Source of the DNA: Chloroflexota bacterium
GTDB taxonomy: Bacteria > Chloroflexota > Dehalococcoidia > Tepidiformales > Tepidiformaceae
Direction: 5' to 3'
Assembly: GCA_021823905.1 (NCBI GenBank)
Contig: JAKALX010000148.1
Span: forward strand, 1-8,591
Length of the DNA: 8,591 bases
This document shows, piece after piece, positions 1 to 5,231 of this stretch; position 1 is the first letter of the stretch; each line of letters starts with the position of its first letter. The notes beneath the pieces are model-generated. The model was not told the DNA's origin, searched no databases, and saw only the letters and a program-made list of their open reading frames with translations. A program made the position numbers and the translations under genes.

Positions 1-1
1 C

Positions 2-424
2 AAGGTTGCCGGCCTTCGCATCGGAGCCGACGACTACGTCACCAAGCCCTTCAATCCCGAGGAGCTTATCGCCCGCGTCGAGGCCGTCCTCCGCCGCACG
101 CGCGCGAGCAGCGGCGTCCGTCCGGCGGACCATATTACCGTTGCCAGTCTCGAGATCGACGTCGATGCCCGCACCGCGGTGGTGGGCCAGCGCACGCTCG
201 CCCTTACCCCCAAGGAGTTCGATCTTCTGGTCACGTTCGCCCGTTTCCCGAACGTCGTCCTCGACCGCGAGCAGCTTCTCGATCTCGTTTGGGGCACCTC
301 ATTCTACGCCATCCGCACTGTCGACGTCCATGTTGCCCGCCTGCGCGACAAGCTCGAAGGAAGCGGCCTCAAGATCGACACCGTTTGGGGCTCCGGCTAT
401 CGCCTCGGTGGGACCGAGGGCTGA
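2..424 (+). CDS. OmpR/PhoB-type response regulator, C-terminal part (5' end outside window)
   Basis: DNA-binding output protein of a two-component system; 140 residues are visible, and the start and most of the receiver domain lie before the window. The first visible stretch, GADDYVTKPF, is the end of the receiver domain, with the conserved lysine (visible residue 15) that contacts the phosphorylated aspartate. A short linker leads to a winged-helix Trans_reg_C domain (about residues 46-137) with the typical LTPKEFDLL, the recognition-helix stretch RTVDVHVARLRDKL and the wing end VWGSGYRL. The protein ends with TGA two bases before the histidine kinase start, so the two form a cognate pair in one transcript. 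Target genes cannot be told from the sequence. The family assignment is secure; the subfamily (PhoB, MprA, PrrA, etc.) is not. Confidence 0.95.
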   Translation, partial: KVAGLRIGADDYVTKPFNPEELIARVEAVLRRTRASSGVRPADHITVASLEIDVDARTAVVGQRTLALTPKEFDLLVTFARFPNVVLDREQLLDLVWGTSFYAIRTVDVHVARLRDKLEGSGLKIDTVWGSGYRLGGTEG

Positions 425-426
425 TC

Positions 427-1914
427 GTGCGCCGTTTCGGCAGCCTGCGCAGCAAGCTCATCGGAGCCTTCGCGGGGGTCGTCGTGGTCGCCCTCGTCCT
501 CTCCTCCACCGTCTTCATCCTGGCGCGCCGTGGCGACCAGGAGCAGCGCGAGATCGATCGTGTCGCCTCTGCCTCCCCCTCGATCGTCGGCGAATACCTG
601 CTCGTCGCCGTTCGCACGCAGGCGGAGGGCGACCTGGCGAACTTCGCCCGCGACGCTGCGAAGCGCCACGATGTTCGCGTCCTCCTCGTCGAAGACTCCG
701 GTCACGTCACCGCTGACAGCAAGGGCGAACTCACCGGCAAGACGATCGATGTCCCGCCACAGCCCGAGGGCCGCCGTGGCATCGTCGGCCGAACCTCGTA
801 CGTCACCTGGAAGCCCGACGCGAACACTCCGGGCTCCGGCTACGTCTTCCTCGCCTCCAACGTACCCTCCATTCCCGTCGGACCGCCGACGGCGGCCAAT
901 TCCGGCGGCCGCCTGAGTCAGCCTCGCATCGATCTGCCACGTCTCGTGATTGGTGTCCCCGAAGGCACCATCGCCCATGCCTGGCTTTCGTTACTCCCCG
1001 CGTTGGGCATCGCCACGGCCATCGCACTTCCCGTCGCGGTGCTCTTGGCCGTTCTCTTCGCCGCGTACATCACTCGCCCGGTCAAACAACTCACCTTCGC
1101 GGCGACCCAGCTCGCGGAAGGCACGTTCGAAGTCAAGGTGCCGGCGGCACGCGGCGACGAGCTCGGCGATCTGACCCGCGCGTTCGACACCATGGCCCGC
1201 CGAGTCGGCTCCACCCAGACGCAGATGCGCACCCTTGTCGCCAACGTGTCCCACGACCTCAAAACCCCCCTCACGTCGATCCTCGGGTTCGCCAGCGCTC
1301 TCCATACCGGCGCGGCCAGCGGGCCCGATGCCGCCCACGCCGGCGCAATTATCGAAGACGAGGCGCTCCGGCTCTCCAGGCGTCTCGACGACCTCCTCCT
1401 CCTCTCTGAGCTTGACTCTGGCAAGGCGATCGTCGAGCGCGAGGCTGTCGATCTCGGCCGGCTTGCCACCGACGTTGTCCATCGCCTGCTCCCACCTGAT
1501 TCCGATCGCCTGTTCACCGTCGAGCTCCAGGCGCCCGAAGGTGTGGTCGCCGTCGCCGATGGCGTCAAGCTCGAGAGACTGCTGGAGAATCTCGTCGACA
1601 ACGCTCGCAAGTTCACTCCGACGGGCGGCCGCATCGCGATCCGTGCCCTCGGCGGGAACCGCGATCGTCGTGCCTTCATCGAGGTTTCGAACACGTCGGA
1701 AGAAATAGACAGTGACGAGCTCGCCCGGCTGTTCGATCGCTTCTACCGGCGCGACCGCACTCGTGGTCCACGGAACGGCAGCGGCCTCGGTCTCGCGATT
1801 GCGCGCGATCTGGCCACCCTCCAGGGCGGTGCGCTTGATGCCGCGTGGAACGATGGGATGCTCGTTTTCAGCGTCTCGCTGCCCGCCGAGCCGGGATCGG
1901 CCAATCTCAATTAG
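427..1914 (+). CDS. Membrane sensor histidine kinase (HAMP-HisKA-HATPase)
   Basis: Sensor kinase, 495 residues, that phosphorylates the preceding response regulator. I chose the GTG at 427: it follows the regulator's stop by two bases, has GAGGG six bases upstream, and gives a basic N-terminus (VRRFGSLRSK) before the first membrane helix. The frame stays open further upstream but there it only overlaps the regulator. Layout: helix 1 about 11-33; an extracytoplasmic sensor of about 150 residues containing VRVLLVEDSGHVTADSKG, typical of PAS-like/CACHE folds in such kinases; helix 2 about 186-214; HAMP about 215-265; H-box SHDLKTPLTSI with phospho-acceptor His276; N-box ENLVDNARKF with Asn388 and Asn392; F-box LFDRFYR at 435-441; G2 box NGSGLGLAIA at 450-459. 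The G1 box is degenerate: VSNTSEEID (420-428) instead of DxGxG. Signal unknown. Confidence 0.95.
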   Translation: MRRFGSLRSKLIGAFAGVVVVALVLSSTVFILARRGDQEQREIDRVASASPSIVGEYLLVAVRTQAEGDLANFARDAAKRHDVRVLLVEDSGHVTADSKGELTGKTIDVPPQPEGRRGIVGRTSYVTWKPDANTPGSGYVFLASNVPSIPVGPPTAANSGGRLSQPRIDLPRLVIGVPEGTIAHAWLSLLPALGIATAIALPVAVLLAVLFAAYITRPVKQLTFAATQLAEGTFEVKVPAARGDELGDLTRAFDTMARRVGSTQTQMRTLVANVSHDLKTPLTSILGFASALHTGAASGPDAAHAGAIIEDEALRLSRRLDDLLLLSELDSGKAIVEREAVDLGRLATDVVHRLLPPDSDRLFTVELQAPEGVVAVADGVKLERLLENLVDNARKFTPTGGRIAIRALGGNRDRRAFIEVSNTSEEIDSDELARLFDRFYRRDRTRGPRNGSGLGLAIARDLATLQGGALDAAWNDGMLVFSVSLPAEPGSANLN

Positions 1915-1963
1915 CCTTCGCTGCCTGCGCGGGCGTCGTTCGCGAGAATCCCGGTTAAGCAGC

Positions 1964-1985
1964 GCGCCCGGCCGAAGCCGGGCGC
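1964..1985. terminator. Perfect 9-bp GC hairpin after the histidine kinase gene
   Basis: The arms gcgcccggc and gccgggcgc are exact reverse complements around a CGAA tetraloop, 50 bases after the kinase stop. Its place suggests transcription termination or 3'-end protection of the two-component transcript. No T-run follows on either strand, so it is not a classical intrinsic terminator. Confidence 0.4.
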
Positions 1986-1995
1986 AGCCTGTATC

Positions 1996-2050
1996 GGGGT
2001 GGAGCGGACACCCCTTCCGAAGGTCCGAAGCGCAGGTGGAGCGGACACCT
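1996..2050. repeat. Two hairpins sharing a GAGCGGA loop (duplicated stem-loop)
   Basis: Two stem-loops stand 37 bases apart. The first (1996-2014) pairs ggggtg with cacccc, the second (2034-2050) pairs aggtg with cacct, and both enclose the same loop, gagcgga. The common core is ggtggagcggacacc at 1998-2012 and 2035-2049. The outer stem base differs between copies (G-C against A-T) but pairing is kept, which points to selection or copying at the level of structure. It could be a repetitive extragenic element, a protein-binding RNA site or part of a small RNA. No open frame explains it. Confidence 0.6.
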
Positions 2051-2080
2051 CGCAGCGGGTTCTCCTTCGGTGCCTGTATT

Positions 2081-2130
2081 TTAGCGAACGCTAAGGGGAA
2101 CGCAAGACCCTTCGCGCGTTTTTGTCGCGA
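2081..2130. other. Inverted repeats in the gap between kinase and small minus-strand gene
   Basis: The sequence ttagcg-aa-cgctaa (2081-2094) is a 6-base inverted repeat with a 2-base centre, a size that would suit a dimeric regulator site. A second weak hairpin, tcgcg/cgcga around a T-rich loop (2112-2130), is followed on the plus strand by gtttt. It could help end transcription of the kinase from the left or of the small gene from the right. Neither role is shown by the sequence alone. The rest of 1915-2133 holds no gene that I can support. Confidence 0.3.
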
Positions 2131-2133
2131 GTT

Positions 2134-2370
2134 TTACGTTTCGTATCCCAGGAGCCGCTCCACGGCCCGCACCGCTTCGGCGTCATCGACGCGGTCGCGC
2201 AGCCAGCGCCCGAATCCGTCGTCACCCGGTCCATAGGGCAGTCCGTCGGCGATGTAACCGGCCAGCCATGCCGCCCAGATGCGGCTTCGAAGCTCGCTGC
2301 TGAGTCCCATCGTCTCGAGCTGTGCCAGCGCCCCGTCAAAGAGCGCCAGCACGTCGCAACCGTCCATCAT
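2134..2370 (-). CDS. Small hypothetical protein, 78 aa
   Basis: I do not recognise this protein. It starts at the first of two consecutive ATGs (2370, 2367), with AGGAG six bases upstream, and ends with TAA. The frame is open further upstream, but that part is arginine-rich junk and contains the heptad array, so I reject the longer form. The product is probably soluble, acidic and mostly alpha-helical: an N-terminal helix (CDVLALFDGALAQLETMG), a tryptophan-containing helix (RSRIWAAWLAGYIADG, about 28-43), a loop with GPGDDGFG, and a C-terminal helix (DDAEAVRAVERLLGYE). There is no signal peptide, membrane helix or cysteine cluster (one Cys). It is divergent from the esterase at 2628 and tail-to-tail with the kinase, so context gives no functional hint. 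Confidence 0.7.
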   Translation of the reverse strand: MMDGCDVLALFDGALAQLETMGLSSELRSRIWAAWLAGYIADGLPYGPGDDGFGRWLRDRVDDAEAVRAVERLLGYET

Positions 2371-2376
2371 TCGTGG

Positions 2377-2381
2377 CTCCT
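2377..2381 (-). promoter_or_regulatory. Ribosome binding site AGGAG of the 78-aa gene
   Basis: AGGAG on the minus strand, six bases before the ATG at 2370. It decides the short start over the longer upstream open frame. Confidence 0.7.
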
Positions 2382-2544
2382 GCGGCCGGCCGCCGCGTGC
2401 CCGGACGGCTCTCACTTCTGATATTCGGCACCAGCCCGGTGAACCTGAGCCCCTGCTCAATAGCACCAGGGCGAACACGTGCAATCTTATTCTCGCTCGC
2501 CGCCGGCACGCTTGCGGATCTTTCCTGCTGGGAGAGCTGCCGCC

Positions 2545-2607
2545 AATCGGCAATCGCCAACCGGCAATCGCCAATCGCCAATCGGCAATCAACACTCGAC
2601 AATCCCC
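2545..2607. repeat. Heptanucleotide tandem array, AATCG(G/C)C type, about 9 units
   Basis: Seven-base units in register: aatcggc, aatcgcc, aaccggc, aatcgcc, aatcgcc, aatcggc, then three decayed units (aatcaac, actcgac, aatcccc). The array lies in the divergent region between the 78-aa gene and the esterase and ends six bases before the esterase AGGAGG, so it would form much of that gene's 5' leader. The start, cgccaatcggcaatcg (from 2541), is identical to the start of the array at 4321. The remainder of 2371-2627 shows no gene and no promoter I could support. Confidence 0.85.
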
Positions 2608-2613
2608 TCACCC

Positions 2614-2619
2614 AGGAGG
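2614..2619 (+). promoter_or_regulatory. Consensus ribosome binding site AGGAGG of the esterase gene
   Basis: A full AGGAGG eight bases before the ATG at 2628. It fixes that start and rules out the much longer open frame that begins upstream. Confidence 0.9.
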
Positions 2620-2627
2620 AACCACCA

Positions 2628-3431
2628 ATGGCAACGCACCTCGAAGACCGTGTCACCGTGCGCACCGATGTCGCCTTCGGAACCGGTGGCGGCCGGGAAC
2701 TCCGCTGCGACGTCTACGAGCCGCCAGCGTCAATCAAGAACGGGCTCGGCGTCCTCCTCGTTCACGGCGGCGGCTGGAGCCAGGGCGACCGCACCCAGCT
2801 CAAGGGCTACGGCATCCTTCTCGGCCGCCGCGGCTACCTCTGCGTCGCCAGCGAATACAGGCTCACCGGCGAAGCGCTCTGGCCCGCGCAGATCGAGGAC
2901 GTCAAAGCCGCCATCCGCTGGATGCGCGCCAACGCCTCGCAACTCGGGATCGATCCGGACCGCATCGTCATTGAAGGGAATTCGGCCGGCGGGCATCTCA
3001 CCCTCGTCGCCGCCGGTACCGCCGGCCTGCCCGAGCTCGAAGGCGCCGGCGGAAACCTCGGCGTCAGCACGGCCGTTGCCGCGGCGATCGCTTTCTACCC
3101 CCCAACCGGACTCGAACGTCGGGCTTGGGGCGGCCTCCCCGCTCTGTTCGGCCCAGACGCGTTGGCCGAGACGCTCCGCACCGCCAGCCCGCTCACCTAC
3201 GCGAAGCCCGGTTATCCGCCCACGCTCCTCATCCAGGGCAACGCCGACGACGTGGTCCCGGCGCGCGAGTCAACCGCAATGTACGACGCACTCCACGCAG
3301 CCGGCGTCCCCGTGGAGCTGCACATGTTCGCGAACCAGCCGCACGCCTTCGACGCCGACCCGAAGCTCGGCCGCCTCTCGGCCGAGATCATGCTGTCGTT
3401 CCTCGACCGCGTTCTTCCGCCGCGTTCCTGA
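2628..3431 (+). CDS. Alpha/beta-hydrolase, carboxylesterase-like (BD-FAE / hydrolase-3 type)
   Basis: Serine hydrolase of 267 residues, probably a cytoplasmic esterase/lipase acting on small acyl esters; the substrate is unknown. It has the oxyanion-hole motif LLVHGGGW (43-50), typical of hormone-sensitive-lipase and BD-FAE-like esterases, and the nucleophile elbow GNSAGG with Ser119. The acid is probably Asp207 in QGNADDVVP and the base His239 in NQPHAF. There is no signal peptide or membrane segment. The start follows a perfect AGGAGG and the length fits the family. It is transcribed alone on the plus strand: a heptad array sits in its leader and its stop is eight bases from the stop of the opposing ABM-like gene. 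A peptidase role (S9-like) is less likely because no beta-propeller is present. Confidence 0.92.
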   Translation: MATHLEDRVTVRTDVAFGTGGGRELRCDVYEPPASIKNGLGVLLVHGGGWSQGDRTQLKGYGILLGRRGYLCVASEYRLTGEALWPAQIEDVKAAIRWMRANASQLGIDPDRIVIEGNSAGGHLTLVAAGTAGLPELEGAGGNLGVSTAVAAAIAFYPPTGLERRAWGGLPALFGPDALAETLRTASPLTYAKPGYPPTLLIQGNADDVVPARESTAMYDALHAAGVPVELHMFANQPHAFDADPKLGRLSAEIMLSFLDRVLPPRS

Positions 3432-3439
3432 TGGCGCCG

Positions 3440-3721
3440 CTATTTCCAGAGGTCGAGCACTGAAATCGGCACGCGCGGCGCCTCGCCACGGGGCGCCGTG
3501 ATCCCGGCGGCAGCCAGCATCCGCTCCAGGGCCGGGTTCACCCGCTCTTCGATGAAACGGTTGCATTGCTCCTCCGACTCCCAGACGTCGAGGTAGCGCA
3601 GCCCCTTCTCCAGTTCGATGACCAGGTGCAGCAGCATCCCGTCAGGCCGCTCTCCAAGCTGAGCCCGCAACTGCTCGTACATCTTCTTGCTGATCGGCAC
3701 GTCCTGCGTGAACGCGTACAT
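3440..3721 (-). CDS. ABM-like dimeric alpha/beta-barrel protein, 93 aa
   Basis: Small protein of 93 residues in the style of the dimeric alpha/beta-barrel (antibiotic biosynthesis monooxygenase-like) superfamily. Visible signs are the strand-helix-strand order, GMLLHLVIELEKGLRYLDVWES (strands at about 28-47), and the following helix SEEQCNRFIEERVNPALERM; the VWES-EE-x5-F pattern is common to this group. The end (APRVPISVLDLWK) would form the last strand. The start is an ATG with GGAGG seven bases upstream (3729-3733). It could be an oxygenase, a heme-degrading relative or simply a stress-related protein of unknown role; no catalytic residue can be assigned. It is the last gene of the minus-strand group and its stop is eight bases from the convergent esterase. 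Confidence 0.85.
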   Translation of the reverse strand: MYAFTQDVPISKKMYEQLRAQLGERPDGMLLHLVIELEKGLRYLDVWESEEQCNRFIEERVNPALERMLAAAGITAPRGEAPRVPISVLDLWK

Positions 3722-3778
3722 GGCGCGGCCTCCATCGTTTCCTGCAAGTGTCGCTCACTCTGAGCTGAGCGCCGAGCG

Positions 3779-3805
3779 GCCTGCCTGCGGGCAAGTCAGG
3801 CAGGC
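3779..3805. other. 9-bp inverted repeat overlapping the stop of the acetyltransferase gene
   Basis: The arms gcctgcctg and caggcaggc pair perfectly around a 9-base loop. On the minus strand the hairpin begins in the last codons of the acetyltransferase and includes its TGA (3796-3798). There is no T-run after it. It may reduce read-through or protect the 3' end between the acetyltransferase and the ABM-like gene, or be a dispersed palindromic repeat. Confidence 0.45.
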
Positions 3806-4290
3806 GCCACCGGTTCGCTGATGCGGAAGCGCTGCACCACGGCGTCGGCGGTGACTTCTTCTTCGAAGTGGCCGCCCGTCGCCGTGCCGATGACCCGGCG
3901 CCAGAACGCCTGCGCTGGCGTGTTGGCCGCGACCTCGTGCACTTCCCAGGCGCCCGGAAACTTCTCGAATACGGCGCCTGCCGCCTCGGAACCAAAGCCC
4001 GCCCGCCGGTACATTCGCAGTACGAAAAACTCGGCCATCTTCCACGGTCCGTCGCCGACCTTCCGCACCAGCGCGAACCCGGCCAGTTTCCCGTCCGCGC
4101 GTATCAGGAACGGCAGCCGCGTCTCGCGGTCGTCTGGCGCCCAGTAATGGTCCAGGTACCGGTACCCAAACTCCCCATGCTCGTTCAACTCGTGCGGCAA
4201 GAACTCCGTGAAGTCGTACAGATACAGCTCCATCAGCCGTCGCACTACCGCCTTGTCCTCGAACGCTGCCGCCTGAACCTCAACCTTCAT
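3796..4290 (-). CDS. GNAT-family N-acetyltransferase
   Basis: Acyl-CoA-dependent N-acyltransferase of 164 residues; the acceptor is unknown. The fold can be followed: an N-terminal strand and helix (MKVEVQAAAFEDKAVVRRLM), central strands PFLIRADGKLAGFALV (60-75), motif A with AEFFVLRMYRRAGFGSEAAG (86-105) carrying the RRxGxG acetyl-CoA pyrophosphate loop, and motif B with N-x-x-A-x-x-FWRRVIG (123-135). The ATG has GGGGAG seven bases upstream (4298-4303). The length is normal for the family and nothing suggests truncation. It lies between the methyltransferase (57 bases upstream) and the ABM-like gene (74 bases downstream), in the same direction but with wide spacing, so co-transcription is possible and not proven. 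Confidence 0.92.
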   Translation of the reverse strand: MKVEVQAAAFEDKAVVRRLMELYLYDFTEFLPHELNEHGEFGYRYLDHYWAPDDRETRLPFLIRADGKLAGFALVRKVGDGPWKMAEFFVLRMYRRAGFGSEAAGAVFEKFPGAWEVHEVAANTPAQAFWRRVIGTATGGHFEEEVTADAVVQRFRISEPVAPA

Positions 4291-4324
4291 CCAGCATCTC
4301 CCCAGTCAACGTGGCACTGGCGCC

Positions 4325-4352
4325 AATCGGCAATCGGCAATCGCCAATCATC
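4325..4352. repeat. Heptanucleotide array, AATCG(G/C)C type, 3 units plus a partial
   Basis: Units aatcggc, aatcggc, aatcgcc and a decayed aatcatc lie between the acetyltransferase and the methyltransferase. The last unit contains the minus-strand TGA stop of the methyltransferase (4348-4350). The array opens with the same 16 bases (from 4321) as the array at 2541. Confidence 0.8.
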
Positions 4353-5184
4353 TCCGCCCCCACATCAAGATCCGCTTGAAGGCATAGAAATACGGCCTGG
4401 CCGGCCCGTTCGAATCGTGAATCGTGAATCGTGAATCGTGAATCGTGACGCGTGAATCGTGAATGAGCCGCGGCAGCAGCGCCTCACGGTACTGCCGCAG
4501 GTACTCCTGCCAGAGCTCCGGGCTCATCCGCTTCTCGTAGTCCGTCAGGAGCGTCCCCTTCACCCACTCGATCACGCCCTCGGCCGACTCAAGGTGGTGT
4601 CCGTACACCTGCAGCCGGACGTGCTGATCGCGATAGCCCAGCCGGTCGAGCAGGGCCGCGTACCACTCCGGGCTTCGGACCGGCCAATCCCGCACGTAGC
4701 CCCCCAGCGCCGACCGGAACGGCTCCTCGGCCGCCAACTGGTGGGCGATGACGTGCGATGGATGGTCGTCGTTTGCCGGCACCTGCACCGCCAACTGCCC
4801 GTCGTCTGCGACATAACCGGACACCTGCTGCAACAGCTCCTCGTGCCCGTTCACCCATTGCAGCGCCGCGTTCGAGAACACCACGTCGAACGGCCGTTCC
4901 GGGGCGAACGCTTCGATGTCCGCGCGCTCGAACCGCAAGCCATTGCCCGCGAACGGATCGCTCTTCGCCAGCATCGTCTCTGAGCTGTCGATACCCACCG
5001 TCTCCGCCGACTGCGTCTTCGCGTGGAGTTCCCGCGTTAGCTCGCCCGTCCCGCAGCCAAGGTCCACGACCCTCCCGCCGGGGCACGCCTGCACGAGCGC
5101 CAGCAGGTCGAAGAACGGCGCACTCCGCTCATCCCGGAACTTCTCATACTGCTCCGGCCGCCATGGACTCGCCTCGCCGCTCAT
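4348..5184 (-). CDS. SAM-dependent methyltransferase, trans-aconitate 2-methyltransferase-like
   Basis: Class I methyltransferase, 278 residues, resembling Tam, which methylates trans-aconitate, an inhibitor of aconitase. Motif I is VVDLGCGTGELT (39-50), an acidic SAM-ribose residue lies in GIDSS (Asp66), ADIEAF (88-93) is motif III-like, and SNAALQWVNGHEELL (104-118) is very Tam-like. The N-terminus (SPWRPEQYEKFRDERSAPFFDLL) and the middle (PSHVIAHQLA, YYGHH-like VYGHH) also fit. Tam proteins are usually about 250-260 residues. The excess lies at 241-258, where seven-residue repeats (IHDSRVT, IHDSRFT, IHDS) are encoded by the heptad array at 4412-4467, just before a conserved-looking end, FYAFKRILMWGRR. 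No clear Shine-Dalgarno site precedes the ATG; a heptad array starts 12 bases upstream. The substrate is inferred from similarity and could be another small acid. Confidence 0.88.
   Translation of the reverse strand: MSGEASPWRPEQYEKFRDERSAPFFDLLALVQACPGGRVVDLGCGTGELTRELHAKTQSAETVGIDSSETMLAKSDPFAGNGLRFERADIEAFAPERPFDVVFSNAALQWVNGHEELLQQVSGYVADDGQLAVQVPANDDHPSHVIAHQLAAEEPFRSALGGYVRDWPVRSPEWYAALLDRLGYRDQHVRLQVYGHHLESAEGVIEWVKGTLLTDYEKRMSPELWQEYLRQYREALLPRLIHDSRVTIHDSRFTIHDSNGPARPYFYAFKRILMWGRR
4412..4467. repeat. Heptanucleotide array, GAATCGT type, 7 units plus a partial, inside a gene
   Basis: Five exact gaatcgt units (4412-4446), one variant gacgcgt (4447-4453), one more gaatcgt (4454-4460) and a partial gaatgag. 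It lies wholly within the methyltransferase coding sequence, near its 3' end. Three units equal 21 bases, so the peptide repeats every seven residues. Confidence 0.92.
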
Positions 5185-5196
5185 CCAGCGCCCATT

Positions 5197-5231
5197 GAAT
5201 CGTGAATCGTGAATTGTGAATTGTGAATCAC
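5197..5231. repeat. Heptanucleotide array, GAAT(C/T)GT type, 4 units plus a partial
   Basis: Units gaatcgt, gaatcgt, gaattgt, gaattgt and a partial gaatcac. It fills most of the 43-base gap between the methyltransferase start (5184) and the CoA-transferase stop. The TGA of the CoA-transferase (5228-5230, minus strand) is inside the last unit. It is the same unit type and orientation as the array inside the methyltransferase 730 bases away. Confidence 0.88.

Noticed and set aside
289..426. Longer N-terminus for the histidine kinase (ATG at 289)
   Set aside because: It would overlap the response regulator by 136 bases and adds only a Pro/Arg-rich stretch; the GTG at 427 has a Shine-Dalgarno-like GAGGG and normal operon spacing.
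918..1694. Minus-strand open frame opposite the histidine kinase
   Set aside because: It is a Ser/Arg/Ala-rich shadow; the plus strand encodes all kinase motifs.
1964..1985. Classical rho-independent terminator
   Set aside because: The stem is perfect but no T-run follows on either strand, so I list it only as a possible termination or protection hairpin.
2322..2627. Longer N-terminus for the esterase (ATG at 2322)
   Set aside because: It would include the heptad array and overlap the 78-aa gene; the perfect AGGAGG fits the ATG at 2628.
4412..4467. CRISPR array
   Set aside because: The unit is only 7 bases, without spacers of 25-40 bases, and no cas gene is near.
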